Shown: positions 1-9,316, counted from the stretch's first letter. The stretch: 64,000 nucleotides of DNA from Pseudopedobacter sp044361595 (GCA_044361595.1 JBIKIN010000008.1:83898-147897); one strand, 5' to 3'. Numbers and translations are program-made. The notes: generated by a model not told the origin, from the letters alone.

Positions 1-32
1 GGGTCGCCGTAGGCTACAATTGGTAATCTCAT
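1..32 (-). CDS. def: Peptide deformylase, N-terminal fragment leaving the left edge
   Basis: Reading leftward from an ATG at 32-30 gives MRLPIVAYGDP, which matches the conserved start of Bacteroidetes peptide deformylase, the metalloenzyme that removes the N-formyl group from nascent proteins. Only eleven codons are inside the window, so the GxGxAAxQ, EGCLS and HExDH motifs cannot be checked. The gene is divergent from the T9SS protein at 134. The call rests on this short but distinctive N-terminus alone. Confidence 0.7.
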   Translation of the reverse strand, partial: MRLPIVAYGD

Positions 33-90
33 ATTGCAAAATTAAAAAAATATGTATCTATTATACACTAATTATGGTATAAGATTAATA

Positions 91-119
91 TTGTTAAAAA
101 ATTATTTTTGTTAACTTTA
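91..119 (+). promoter_or_regulatory. Candidate Bacteroidetes promoter (TTG-N18-TAACTTTA)
   Basis: TTG at 91-93 is followed after 18 bases by TAACTTTA at 112-119. This is close to the Bacteroidetes primary sigma consensus (-33 TTG, -7 TAnnTTTG). It ends 14 bases before the ATG at 134. The last base of the -7 element departs from consensus. Confidence 0.4.
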
Positions 120-133
120 TAAAAAATTGATAA

Positions 134-925
134 ATGAAAAAAACACTACCTCTTTTTATTTTGATTTTGCTTACTTGTTTTATAACAAAAGCACAAACAT
201 GTGTTACCCCAACTGGTGGAACAATTAACGGCAGTCCGGGGGGGTGTGTTGATAGAGTTGCAACCTATACAGTTAGTGGAGTTAGTAATGCTACCACATA
301 CAATTGGGTAGTATCTGGCGGAATTGCAAGTAGGGTAAGCGATACAGAATATAGCATTGTTTTTACTAATCCAGGAATTGTAACAATAACTGTCACCCCA
401 ATAAATCAAACTAATGGACCTTGTAGCGGAACGCCTATAACCACAACTGTTACTGTATCTAGTACTCCAAACAAACCTATAATTTCACAAACGGGGACAA
501 CACTTACCGCTTCTACAGCAACATCTTATCAGTGGTTTTTAGGGAGCACCCCAATTGCAAATGCTACAAACCAAACATACAGCCCTACACAAAATGGCCA
601 GTATAGAGTAGAAGTAAAAAGTGCAGCACCTGCAAGTTGTAGTATTTTTTCTGACCCATTTAACTATACAGTAACTGCAATTAAAGAAGATCAAAAATTT
701 GATAATTTCAGCTTTTATCCAAACCCAGTTGTAAATATCATTCATGTAAGCTTTCCTAAGAAGTATAACGTAGCTTTTTACAATTTAAATGGACAAAAAG
801 TATTAGAAAAAATAAATTTACAAGGAGAGGAAGAAATTGATTTGACCAACTTAAAAACAGGAATATATATTATGCGGATTAATAGCGAAGGCAAATACGC
901 ATCAAGAAAAATTATCCACCAGTAA
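134..925 (+). CDS. Small secreted protein with Ig/PKD-like repeats and T9SS C-terminal sorting tail
   Basis: The 263-residue product begins with a signal peptide (MKKTLPLFILILLTCFITKA, cleavage after A-x-A-Q about residue 21). The middle (about 22-110) looks like a PKD/Ig-type beta sandwich rich in Thr/Val, followed by a second sandwich (about 113-180) with an SYQWFLGSTPI strand typical of Ig-like domains. Residues about 190-263 form a type A T9SS sorting domain: FYPNPVVNIIHV, YNLNGQKV, LKTGIYIMRI and a basic end, KYASRKIIHQ. The protein should cross the outer membrane by type IX secretion and be released or surface-anchored. No catalytic motif is visible, so an adhesive role is only a guess. 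A strong hairpin terminator follows directly. Confidence 0.85.
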   Translation: MKKTLPLFILILLTCFITKAQTCVTPTGGTINGSPGGCVDRVATYTVSGVSNATTYNWVVSGGIASRVSDTEYSIVFTNPGIVTITVTPINQTNGPCSGTPITTTVTVSSTPNKPIISQTGTTLTASTATSYQWFLGSTPIANATNQTYSPTQNGQYRVEVKSAAPASCSIFSDPFNYTVTAIKEDQKFDNFSFYPNPVVNIIHVSFPKKYNVAFYNLNGQKVLEKINLQGEEEIDLTNLKTGIYIMRINSEGKYASRKIIHQ

Positions 926-941
926 TAAAAAAAACACCAAG

Positions 942-972
942 AAAACCCCGAAAATTTTATTTTCGGGGTTTT
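942..972 (+). terminator. Hairpin terminator after the T9SS protein
   Basis: AAAACCCCGAAAA (942-954) is complementary to TTTTCGGGGTTTT ending at 972 and is followed by CTTTTT. It lies 17 bases after the stop codon and separates this gene from the fusion gene at 989. Confidence 0.85.
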
Positions 973-988
973 CTTTTTATATTAAAAT

Positions 989-2533
989 ATGACAATAAAA
1001 TCAAATCTGATAGAAACAGTAGAATTAAGGACCTTAAAACCTGCAGATTATGTGGATTTAAAATCAGCCATGATTTCTGCATATGCAAGTATGGGCGAAA
1101 GTTACTGGAGAGAAAAATCAATAGAAACATTAATTGAAATATTTCCTGAAGGTCAGTTATGTATAGAAATCAATGGAAAAGTTGTTGCAACCGCACTTAG
1201 CATAATAGTTGATTACGGAAAGCTTGGCGAAACACATACTTATGCTCAAGCAACAGGGAATTACACTTTCAGCACACACACAAATGATGGGGATGTATTA
1301 TACGGCATAGAAGTATTTGTACACCCAGATTTTAGAGGTATGCGATTGGCTAGAAGACTTTATGATGCAAGAAAATTATTATGCGAGAACTTAAATTTGA
1401 AGTCGATAATTTTAGGCGGGCGGATACCAAATTTTGAGAAGTTTTCTGATGAACTAAGTCCAAGACAATACATAGATAATGTTAAAATGAAGGAGATTTA
1501 TGATCCGACTTTATCATTTCAAATCTCAAACGACTTTCACGTTAGAAAAATTTTAAAAAACTACCTACCAGAAGATCAACAATCAAAAGAGTTTGCAACG
1601 CTTTTAGAGTGGAACAATATTTATTACATAGATGAACATAAAGATAATCTATTAAAAAAATCTACTGTTAGAATTGGTTTGGTACAATGGCAAATGCGCT
1701 TATTTCCGAACGTAATGGATTTAATGGAAAGTGCCGAATATTTTGTTGACGCTGTAAGTGATTACTCATCAGATTTTGTGGTTTTCCCTGAGTTTTTTAA
1801 TGCTCCATTAATGGCCGATTATAATCATTTAGGCGAGGCTAAAGCAATAAGAGAGTTAGCTAAACATACAGAAACCATTAGAAATAGATTTTGCGAATTA
1901 GCCGTTTCATACAACGTAAATATTATTGCTGGTAGCATGCCTTTATTAGAAAACGATAAATTATATAACGTTTCTTATTTGTGCAGAAGAGATGGTTCGT
2001 TTGATAGATCTATTAAAATACACCCAACTCCTTCAGAAATAAACTCATGGGGAATGAGCGGAGGAAATGAAATTAAAGTTTTTGAAACAGATGCTGGAAG
2101 AATTGGTATTTTAATCTGTTACGACTCTGAATTTCCAGAGCTTGCAAGACTTTTAGCTCTGGATAAATTAGATATTCTATTTGTTCCATTTTGGACAGAT
2201 ACTCAAAACGCATATAACAGAGTTAGAATATGTTCACAAGCTAGAGCGATTGAAAACGAATGCTATGTAGCCATTACAGGATCTGTAGGAAACCTTCCTA
2301 AAGTAAATAATATGGATTTACAATATGCCCAATCAGCAATATTTTCTCCTTCAGATTTTGCCTTCCCATCAAATGCGATAGTGGCAGAAACAACACCAAA
2401 CAATGAAACTGTTTTAATTGCCGATGTAAACCTAGATTTGTTAAAAGAGTTACACGAGTTTGGAAGTGTGAAGAATTTAAAAGATAGAAGAACAGATTTT
2501 TACGAGTTAAAACTCAAGAAACAGCCCAAGTAG
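989..2533 (+). CDS. GNAT acetyltransferase / carbon-nitrogen hydrolase fusion protein
   Basis: This 514-residue protein fuses two enzymes. Residues about 10-190 form a GNAT acyltransferase fold with the acetyl-CoA-loop-like segment VHPDFRGMRLARRLYD. Residues about 225-510 form a nitrilase-superfamily amidohydrolase whose Glu-Lys-Cys triad is visible: E268 (VVFPEFFNAP), K343 (SIKIHPTP) and C377 (LICYDSEFPE). The nitrilase half should hydrolyse a C-N bond of a small amide or nitrile; the GNAT half could acylate the same amine. Such fusions are a known but uncharacterised branch of the nitrilase superfamily, so the substrate is not assignable. No signal peptide is present, so it is probably cytoplasmic. 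It stands alone between two terminators. Confidence 0.9.
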   Translation: MTIKSNLIETVELRTLKPADYVDLKSAMISAYASMGESYWREKSIETLIEIFPEGQLCIEINGKVVATALSIIVDYGKLGETHTYAQATGNYTFSTHTNDGDVLYGIEVFVHPDFRGMRLARRLYDARKLLCENLNLKSIILGGRIPNFEKFSDELSPRQYIDNVKMKEIYDPTLSFQISNDFHVRKILKNYLPEDQQSKEFATLLEWNNIYYIDEHKDNLLKKSTVRIGLVQWQMRLFPNVMDLMESAEYFVDAVSDYSSDFVVFPEFFNAPLMADYNHLGEAKAIRELAKHTETIRNRFCELAVSYNVNIIAGSMPLLENDKLYNVSYLCRRDGSFDRSIKIHPTPSEINSWGMSGGNEIKVFETDAGRIGILICYDSEFPELARLLALDKLDILFVPFWTDTQNAYNRVRICSQARAIENECYVAITGSVGNLPKVNNMDLQYAQSAIFSPSDFAFPSNAIVAETTPNNETVLIADVNLDLLKELHEFGSVKNLKDRRTDFYELKLKKQPK

Positions 2534-2548
2534 AAATATACTAGCAAA

Positions 2549-2579
2549 AAAAATCCCGCTTAAACTAAGCGGGATTTTT
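2549..2579. terminator. Bidirectional hairpin terminator
   Basis: AAAAATCCCGCTTA (2549-2562) pairs with TAAGCGGGATTTTT (2566-2579), with A-runs and T-runs at both ends. It lies between convergent genes (stops at 2533 and 2595), so it can serve both strands. Confidence 0.9.
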
Positions 2580-2594
2580 AATTCAATAATTTTC

Positions 2595-3161
2595 TTAATC
2601 GTTCTTTAAGTTGTTTTTGACAGATTCTAAAATTCTTCCGCCCTTATAAAAATATCTTTGCCAATAGGCTTCTTGTAAATTACTAATCATAACTCCCTTA
2701 CTAGTAGAAGCATGAGCAAATTTATTATCACCTATATAAACTCCTACATGACTAATAGATTTACTTCTAATTTTAAAAAACACCAAATCACCTTCTTTTA
2801 AATCATCTTTGTTAATAGGATTTACCATACTGAAGATATTTCTTGAGTTAGACCCAATGATAGTGTTAAATGTTTTTTGATACAAGTTATAAGCAAAACC
2901 TGAACAATCTACACCATTTTTGGTGTCGCCACCTAAACGGTAAGGAGTGCCTAACCAATCGTAAATAAATGAATACATTTTAGTATTACTAGTTGCAGAA
3001 ATTGCAACGCCCATTACTTGCGAAAAAAATTGACTTGCTAAATTGTCTGGATCAGAAACTTCAGTTTTTGGTGTGGTAGTACTTGCACCAGACTTTGAAG
3101 TTTGAGAATTTGCATTCACAAAAGTCAATATAAACAATGCAATAAATATTATTTTCTTCAT
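2595..3161 (-). CDS. Secreted NlpC/P60 (C40) cell-wall endopeptidase
   Basis: The 188-residue protein has a signal peptide (residues 1-19, cleavage before QTSKSG) and a low-complexity Ser/Thr linker. It ends in one NlpC/P60 domain (about 60-180). The catalytic Cys is C86 in VDCSGF and the His residues are H138 (SHVGVY) and H150 (FAHAS). The family cleaves peptidoglycan peptide stems, typically the D-Glu to diamino-acid bond, in the periplasm. There is no SH3b or LysM targeting domain, so it is a minimal form. It is transcribed alone, divergent from pdhA and convergent with the nitrilase fusion. Confidence 0.92.
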   Translation of the reverse strand: MKKIIFIALFILTFVNANSQTSKSGASTTTPKTEVSDPDNLASQFFSQVMGVAISATSNTKMYSFIYDWLGTPYRLGGDTKNGVDCSGFAYNLYQKTFNTIIGSNSRNIFSMVNPINKDDLKEGDLVFFKIRSKSISHVGVYIGDNKFAHASTSKGVMISNLQEAYWQRYFYKGGRILESVKNNLKND

Positions 3162-3357
3162 TAAAAAGGATTTAACTGTTCTAATTGATTGTTTTTTAGA
3201 ACGAAGTAAACAAAATTATATTCTGTACGCGGGCAAAAATAGCATTAATGATTGTTTTACGCAAGAGTTAATTTAAAGTTTCAATCCTTTTTTATTAAAA
3301 TAGCTATTTTTTACGTTTTAAATAAAATTCTAAGTTTTATTTTTGTTTATATATTGA

Positions 3358-3365
3358 TAGCTTTG
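3358..3365 (+). promoter_or_regulatory. Candidate -7 element (TAGCTTTG) of pdhA
   Basis: TAGCTTTG matches the Bacteroidetes -7 consensus TAnnTTTG exactly and ends 23 bases before the pdhA ATG. A well-spaced -33 TTG is not obvious; the nearest TTG (3343) is too close. Confidence 0.35.
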
Positions 3366-3388
3366 CTACCCATAATTAGAATTTACAA

Positions 3389-4384
3389 ATGAGTTCAACT
3401 GCAATTACAAAAGAAACGTATCTTTATTGGTACGAGTTAATGCTTTTACTTAGAAGATTTGAGGAAAAGGCAGGTCAACTTTATGGTCAACAGAAAATTA
3501 GAGGTTTTTGCCACTTATATATCGGGCAAGAAGCTGTAATTGCTGGCACAATGTCTGCCACCAAAAAAGACGATAGTTTAATTACTGCTTATAGAGATCA
3601 TGCACACCCGTTGGCAAAAGGAATGTCTCCAAATGCTGCAATGGCAGAGCTTTACGGAAAAGCAACTGGTTGCTCTAAAGGAAAAGGCGGATCTATGCAC
3701 TTTTTTGATAAAGAGAATAAATTTTTTGGAGGCCACGGAATTGTGGGAGGACAAATACCATTAGGTGCAGGTATTGCGTTTGCAGAACAGTATTTAGGTA
3801 CAGACAATGTAAATGTTTGCTACATGGGTGATGGCGCTGTTAGACAAGGGTCTTTAAACGAAACCTTTAACATGGCCATGCTATGGAAATTACCTGTAAT
3901 CTTTGTTTGCGAAAACAATGGTTATGCAATGGGGACTTCGGTTGCTAGAACGTCAAACACTACTGACATTTACAAACTAGGTTTAGGTTACGAAATGCCT
4001 TGTATGCCTGTAGATGGAATGGATCCTGTAGCAGTACACAATGCTATGGATGAGGCCGTTCAAAGAGCTAGAAAAGGAGAAGGACCTACGTTTTTAGAAA
4101 TTAGAACCTACCGTTACAAAGGTCACTCTATGTCTGACCCTCAAAAATACAGAACCAAAGAAGAGGTAGAAGAGTATAAGGCAAAAGATCCAATCGAAAT
4201 TGTTAAAAGCCATATCACAAATGAAAAATGGGCCGATGAAGCTTGGTTTGAAGAAATTGCCGCTAAAGTAAAGGCACAGGTAGAAGAATCTGTAAAATTT
4301 GCAGAAGAATCTCCATATCCAGAACCATCAGAATTATACACTGATGTTTACGCTCAAACGGATTATCCGTTTGTTAAAGATTAA
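3389..4384 (+). CDS. pdhA: Pyruvate dehydrogenase E1 component, alpha subunit
   Basis: The 331-residue protein is the normal length for the alpha subunit of heterotetrameric E1. It decarboxylates pyruvate with thiamine diphosphate and reductively acetylates the E2 lipoyl groups. The thiamine-diphosphate motif is visible as GDG (147-149) followed by AVRQGSLNETFNMAM and ending in ENNGYAMGT. Residues 45-80 contain RDHAHPLAKG and about residues 100-120 contain KGKGGSMHFF, as in other E1-alpha proteins. The E2 gene starts 29 bases downstream in the same direction. The E1-beta gene is not beside it, so it must be elsewhere in the genome. Confidence 0.95.
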   Translation: MSSTAITKETYLYWYELMLLLRRFEEKAGQLYGQQKIRGFCHLYIGQEAVIAGTMSATKKDDSLITAYRDHAHPLAKGMSPNAAMAELYGKATGCSKGKGGSMHFFDKENKFFGGHGIVGGQIPLGAGIAFAEQYLGTDNVNVCYMGDGAVRQGSLNETFNMAMLWKLPVIFVCENNGYAMGTSVARTSNTTDIYKLGLGYEMPCMPVDGMDPVAVHNAMDEAVQRARKGEGPTFLEIRTYRYKGHSMSDPQKYRTKEEVEEYKAKDPIEIVKSHITNEKWADEAWFEEIAAKVKAQVEESVKFAEESPYPEPSELYTDVYAQTDYPFVKD

Positions 4385-4413
4385 AATATTACAACTTAAA
4401 CTATTGATATAAA

Positions 4414-6084
4414 ATGGCTGAAGCAGTAAAAATGCCTAAAATGAGTGACACCATGACTGAAGGTGTTTTAGCAAAGTGGCATAAAAAAGTTGGTGATAAA
4501 ATAAAAGCAGGTGATGTACTTGCAGAGATTGAGACGGACAAAGCCACAATGGACTTTGAATCATATCAAGAAGGTGTTTTATTGCACATAGGAGTAGAGG
4601 AAGGTAAAGCTGTACCAGTTGATGCACTTATTGCTGTTATAGGTAAAGAAGGCGAAGATTATAAATCTGCATTAGAAACTGATGCAACACCAAAAGTAGA
4701 ATCTACACCAGTAGAGGATAAAAAAGAAACTAAAGCAGAACCGAAAAAAGAAAATGCCACTCAACAAGCGGTAGACACTTCTAATATACCAGCTAGCGTG
4801 ATTAGAATGCCTGCTTTAAGTGATACCATGACAGAGGGTGTTATTAATAAATGGAATTTTAAAGTTGGCGACAAAATTAAAGCCGACGATAGTCTTGCTG
4901 ATGTAGAAACAGATAAAGCTACAATGGAAGTTGTAGGTTACGAGGAAGGAACCTTACTTTATTTATCGGTTAAAGAAGGTGAAGCGGTCCCTGTTAATGG
5001 CATAATAGCTATTGTAGGTAAAGAAGGAACAGATATCTCGGCGTTATTAAGCGGAAATACAGAAATAAAAGCGACTTTAGTAGAAGAAAAAGTTGCAACA
5101 TCAACACCAGACGCTGCGCCAGCACCAGTTCAAGAGACCGTAAAAGAAACTACTACTTCTTCCTCTACAGAAGATGCTAGAATTAAAGCCTCTCCACTAG
5201 CTAAAAAGCTTGCAGAAGACAAAGGAATTAATCTAAGCGATGTTAAAGGTAGCGCTGAAGGTGGAAGAATTGTAAAGAAGGATATAGAGGCATATCAACC
5301 ATCTGCAAAAATAGTTGAAACTCCAGCAGCAACTACAGAAACTAAAACTGCCGATGTGCCTGTTGCTAAAGCCGCTCCATCAATTCCGCAATATATAGGC
5401 GAGGAAAAATTTACAGAAAAGCCAGTTTCGCAAATGCGTAAAGCTATTAGTAGAAGCTTAAGCGATAGTTTATTTACAGCACCTCACTTTTACTTAAACA
5501 TCACAGTAGATATGGATGGTGCTATTGCAGCCCGTACGCAAATTAATACTGTTGCTCCAGTAAAAATATCATTCAACGATATTGTTATAAAAGCTGTTGC
5601 CATTGCATTAAAGCAACATCCTGCTGTTAACTCCTCATTTAGAGGAGATAAGATTAGATTTAACGAGCATACCAATATTGGTGTAGCAATGGCTATTGAA
5701 GACGGCTTATTAGTGCCTGTTATTAGATTTGCCGACGGCAAAAGCTTATCTCATATATCTGCCGAGGTTAAAGATTTTGCTGTAAAAGCGAAAGCTAAAA
5801 AGTTGCAGCCTAAAGATTGGGAAGGATCTACTTTTACCATTTCTAACTTAGGTATGTTTGGTATAGATGAATTTACTTCTATTATTAACACTCCAGACGG
5901 AGCAATTTTATCTGTAGGTGCCATACAACAAGTACCTGTTGTTAAAAATGGAGCTGTAGTACCAGGTAATATTATGAAGCTAAGCCTTGGATGTGACCAT
6001 AGAGTAATTGATGGTGCAACAGGAGCGCAATTCTTACAAACATTAAAAGCTTTATTAGAACAACCAATTAGGTTATTAGCGTAA
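4414..6084 (+). CDS. Dihydrolipoamide acetyltransferase (E2 of pyruvate dehydrogenase), two lipoyl domains
   Basis: This 556-residue protein forms the core of the pyruvate dehydrogenase complex and transfers acetyl from lipoate to CoA. Two lipoyl domains lie at about residues 2-78 and 128-205, with lipoylated lysines K43 (IETDKATM) and K168 (VETDKATM). Ala/Pro/Thr/Glu-rich linkers separate them. A peripheral-subunit-binding domain at about 255-292 (ASPLAKKLAEDKGI) binds E1/E3. The catalytic domain covers about 330-556 with the active-site motif DHRVIDG (H529, D533). It is co-oriented with pdhA (29-base gap) and followed by a terminator, giving a two-gene E1-alpha/E2 unit. The double lipoyl domain supports a pyruvate rather than branched-chain 2-oxoacid complex. 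Confidence 0.95.
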   Translation: MAEAVKMPKMSDTMTEGVLAKWHKKVGDKIKAGDVLAEIETDKATMDFESYQEGVLLHIGVEEGKAVPVDALIAVIGKEGEDYKSALETDATPKVESTPVEDKKETKAEPKKENATQQAVDTSNIPASVIRMPALSDTMTEGVINKWNFKVGDKIKADDSLADVETDKATMEVVGYEEGTLLYLSVKEGEAVPVNGIIAIVGKEGTDISALLSGNTEIKATLVEEKVATSTPDAAPAPVQETVKETTTSSSTEDARIKASPLAKKLAEDKGINLSDVKGSAEGGRIVKKDIEAYQPSAKIVETPAATTETKTADVPVAKAAPSIPQYIGEEKFTEKPVSQMRKAISRSLSDSLFTAPHFYLNITVDMDGAIAARTQINTVAPVKISFNDIVIKAVAIALKQHPAVNSSFRGDKIRFNEHTNIGVAMAIEDGLLVPVIRFADGKSLSHISAEVKDFAVKAKAKKLQPKDWEGSTFTISNLGMFGIDEFTSIINTPDGAILSVGAIQQVPVVKNGAVVPGNIMKLSLGCDHRVIDGATGAQFLQTLKALLEQPIRLLA

Positions 6085-6106
6085 TCTGATTATTCTTTGA
6101 CTATAT

Positions 6107-6137
6107 AAATCCTCATCTTTCTAGGTGGGGATTTTTT
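6107..6137 (+). terminator. Hairpin terminator after E2 gene
   Basis: AAATCCTCATC (6107-6117) pairs imperfectly with GGTGGGGATTTTT (6124 onward), ending in a T-run. It lies 23 bases after the E2 stop. Confidence 0.75.
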
Positions 6138-6444
6138 GTTTGATACAATTTTGATGAAAAATTAATTTTGGCGTTTTAATTCCGATGAAAATTTGGGACT
6201 AACAAGGCCATCCACTGTAGTCCGCCAGCTGGTTGAGCTGCCGTTTCTGTAGTTAACGACTCTTTAACATGGTAACTTAAACAAAATTTGATTAGCTGCA
6301 TTAACGATTGCAACGCCCGCCTGTACGGAACGAGCAGGGATGCTGGCCAAGTGAATATTGCTTGAGGGCGTATGAGTGTAAAACTTGTTGTATCGCAGGC
6401 ATGAGGAAGGAAATGCCCAGAAAAAATCTAAAAAATAAGTCAAA
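6138..6444. other. Non-coding stretch with repeat-like, structured sequence
   Basis: No convincing gene is present; the open frame at 6308-6577 lacks any family signature and runs into the TonB receptor on the other strand. The text GCATTAACGATTGCAACG (6299-6316) recurs with two changes at 47033-47050, so a dispersed repeat starts here. ACGCCC near 6313 and GGGCGT near 6366 are inverted copies, giving a potential long hairpin. Its base composition is more G+C-rich than neighbouring spacers. Confidence 0.4.
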
Positions 6445-6483
6445 AAAAATCGGCTTAAAACATGTAGTCTTAAACCGATTTTT
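6445..6483 (-). terminator. Hairpin terminator of the TonB-receptor unit
   Basis: AAAAATCGG (6445-6453) pairs with CCGATTTTT (6475-6483), with inner TTAA/TTAA pairing. It sits 17 bases beyond the minus-strand stop at 6501 and ends in a T-run in that direction. Confidence 0.8.
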
Positions 6484-6500
6484 GTATAATATTAAATCTA

Positions 6501-9257
6501 CTAATTATCGTTTCTTCTGTAATTTCTTTCACCACCTCCAAAATCTGGCGCTGTGGTATTATTACCGGCAAATTTAGAAATATTAAAGGAGAAACTTAAC
6601 ATAAAGTAACGGGCTAATCTATTACTTTGAGATAACGTTGTAGAGTTACCCGTTGCGTTAAAGCTTAAGCTAGTGCTTTCGTTTAATAAGTCAAACGCTT
6701 GCAGTTTTAGGCTTCCCTTTTTATCCTTAAAAAATTGCTTCTCTAAATAAGTATTGATAATGAATGGGTTTGCATTTATTGCATTAAATCCACTGTTAAA
6801 AGATTTATCAAACGAGGTAGAGAATATCCAAGTTTTTGCAAAATATATTTTAGAATCAAAACTTGTGCTGATAGTGTTAACCTCTGCATTAGCCCTTATA
6901 TTTAACGTATTGTCGTTTTTATTGTAAGTGTAAGTTGCTGCTGGTACTAATTCTAACCAATCTACAGGGTTAATTTGCACATTTAATCTTTGCGATAAGA
7001 TTAAATTTTTACCTGTATTTTCTTGGTTATTAATTAATGAAATGTTGTTGTTATAAAAGGCCGATCCTCTAAAACCTAACACATATTTCTTATCGGCAAA
7101 GGGCTTAGAAAAGGCATAAAAACCATTAACTGTATAAAAACCATCGGCATTGGTGTATAATGTTTCTTGTAATACCGTAGGCTCTCCTGGTCTAGGATTG
7201 GTAATAATATTGGTAACAATCCTATCTTTCGTAAAAGAATAAGATACGTTAGTAAATACGGTATTACCAGATGCAAAATCGAAATTATTGTATCTTAAAT
7301 TAATTCTATTGGTAAACTCTGGCTTTAAATCTGAATTACCTGTTGTATAAAACTGGACGTTAGTTTTATCTGTAATAGGTTGTAATTGGGTATATCCCGG
7401 CTGATTTGCTTGACCATCGTAATTGATACTGATTTGACGGGTTCGTGAAAACTTATAGCTAAACCTACCCGTTGGAAATAGGTTGGTGATTTGACGGTTT
7501 GTGGTACCATCAGGACTTGTTAAAGATGTTGGCTGCGCTGAGAAACCTACATTATATTCATATTTTTTCTCATTTACACGATAGTTAAACCCAAATCTAT
7601 TGGTAACAAAATCGAACACATAAGCATTACTAAGTGAAGCATCAAAAACAGGCTCTTGTGTGCTTAGCGCACTGTTATCTACTCTCCTATTGTTATCCGT
7701 TCTTGCAAAACTGTAGGCATAATTAAATTCTAAATTTTTAGTTTTAGATAGCGGCTCGGTATATGATGCTCTAATTCTGATGTTATCGTTTTGGTTTTCG
7801 CCATTGATAATTTGAAATTGATACCTTTCTAATTGAGTTGTTTGGGTATTAAATAAATTATATAGGTAATCTTGCTCTTGACTTGTAGTTGTAGTACTAA
7901 AGTTACCGTTTATAGAGAAGTTTCTAGCCTTTGCGCCAAAACGGTGATTGTATAAAAACTCACCACCATAATTTGGATTAGAAAAACCATTTAAAACATT
8001 AGAGTTACCGTTTGTGTTACCTCTGGTAGGATTTAAGGTATTAAACGTAGAAATTGTTGTAGCATCACTATTGGTAAAAGTTACATTTGGAACTATTTTT
8101 AAATAATTTAAAGAATCTATTCTATATTCTAAATTGAAATTGAAGCGGTGATTGTTACTACTAGTTTCGGCATTATCAAATGTATTGTTACTAATGGTGG
8201 TACCTCCGTTTAACAAATCTTGCAAATTACTACTTGAAGTAATGTTGTTTCTGCTATTAAAACTGTAGCTACCATAAGCTGTTATTTTCTTTCCCCAAGT
8301 ATCGCGGTAGTTAAAACCAACAGAATTAACACCAGTTAAACCGTCGCCTCCTGCTGTTGCGCCACCGCCGCCTCTACCGCCACGGGCACCGCCACCGCCA
8401 CCGCCTACTGCGCCTTGCGTTAAGCTAAATACGTTTGCATTGGTGTTATTAAAATTACCTAATAAAGCTAATTGTTGGTCGTTATCAAAAGTGGCCGTAA
8501 ATAAAGATCCCTGATACCTTTCTTGATCACCTCCACCAACAATTCCTCTGGCTAAAAACCCTTTGTTCTTATCTTTTCTTACTGTAAAATTTAGAATTTT
8601 ATCACCTTCACCATCTCTAACTCCAGTAAGGTTAGCTTGGTCTCCGTAATCATCAATTACCTGTACTTTTTCAATAATATTTGCTGGCAATTGTTGCGTG
8701 GCAGTTTTAACATCTCCACCAAAAAAATCTTTTCCGTTTACCCTAATTCTTGTAATTGCTTTACCTTGGGCGGTTACGTTTCCGTCTCTATCTACTTCTA
8801 TACCTGGCAGTTTCTTTAATAAGTCCTCGGCAACAGCATTTTCTTTTAGTTTATATTGACCAGCATTGTATTCTAAAGTATCTTCTTTAACAACCACATC
8901 TAAGGTTCCGTTAACAACCACTTCGTTTAATACTTTGCTATCTTTTCCTAAGATAATAGGATCTAAAATTACAGTTGTTGCTTTAGCATCATTAAAATAA
9001 CGTTTCTTAACAGGCTTATAGCCCAAAGCAGTAATGGTTAATACAAACTCTGATGATTTAATATTGTTAAATACAAACACTCCATCTAAATTTGTAATGG
9101 TGTTTACAGTGTCTTTAGCAGACACAAGCTTTACAGCAGCGCTAATTACAGCCTCGTCTGTGCTGTCTCTAACTACACCACTTACTTGAATTTTTACTTG
9201 TGCTTTAACTGCGAAAAAAGGCAGTAATAAAAGGGTAAAAAGAATAATTTTTTTCAT
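6501..9257 (-). CDS. TonB-dependent receptor / outer-membrane beta-barrel protein
   Basis: The 918-residue protein starts with a signal peptide (residues 1-19, ending FAVKA). A carboxypeptidase-regulatory-like beta sandwich follows (about 22-110: VSGVVRDSTDEAV...LDGVFVFNNI), then a plug domain (about 115-230, with ITRIRVNGKDFFGGDV). The rest is a large beta barrel of the Bacteroidetes outer-membrane beta-barrel type. A run of Gly with Arg/Ala at about residues 285-310 sits in an early barrel loop and is unusual. The receptor presumably imports or senses a ligand using TonB energy; the ligand is unknown. It is the last gene of a minus-strand run downstream of a LytS/LytTR pair and a Gly-rich partner (59-base gap). 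Confidence 0.9.
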   Translation of the reverse strand: MKKIILFTLLLLPFFAVKAQVKIQVSGVVRDSTDEAVISAAVKLVSAKDTVNTITNLDGVFVFNNIKSSEFVLTITALGYKPVKKRYFNDAKATTVILDPIILGKDSKVLNEVVVNGTLDVVVKEDTLEYNAGQYKLKENAVAEDLLKKLPGIEVDRDGNVTAQGKAITRIRVNGKDFFGGDVKTATQQLPANIIEKVQVIDDYGDQANLTGVRDGEGDKILNFTVRKDKNKGFLARGIVGGGDQERYQGSLFTATFDNDQQLALLGNFNNTNANVFSLTQGAVGGGGGGARGGRGGGGATAGGDGLTGVNSVGFNYRDTWGKKITAYGSYSFNSRNNITSSSNLQDLLNGGTTISNNTFDNAETSSNNHRFNFNLEYRIDSLNYLKIVPNVTFTNSDATTISTFNTLNPTRGNTNGNSNVLNGFSNPNYGGEFLYNHRFGAKARNFSINGNFSTTTTSQEQDYLYNLFNTQTTQLERYQFQIINGENQNDNIRIRASYTEPLSKTKNLEFNYAYSFARTDNNRRVDNSALSTQEPVFDASLSNAYVFDFVTNRFGFNYRVNEKKYEYNVGFSAQPTSLTSPDGTTNRQITNLFPTGRFSYKFSRTRQISINYDGQANQPGYTQLQPITDKTNVQFYTTGNSDLKPEFTNRINLRYNNFDFASGNTVFTNVSYSFTKDRIVTNIITNPRPGEPTVLQETLYTNADGFYTVNGFYAFSKPFADKKYVLGFRGSAFYNNNISLINNQENTGKNLILSQRLNVQINPVDWLELVPAATYTYNKNDNTLNIRANAEVNTISTSFDSKIYFAKTWIFSTSFDKSFNSGFNAINANPFIINTYLEKQFFKDKKGSLKLQAFDLLNESTSLSFNATGNSTTLSQSNRLARYFMLSFSFNISKFAGNNTTAPDFGGGERNYRRNDN

Positions 9258-9316
9258 TTTTTATATTATCTAACTGATAGGGAAATGCTATTTATTGATT
9301 AATTACTGATTTTGAA

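Noticed and set aside
6308..6577. 89-codon plus-strand open frame
   Set aside because: It runs into the TonB receptor on the other strand, has no recognisable domain, and lies in repeat-like spacer.
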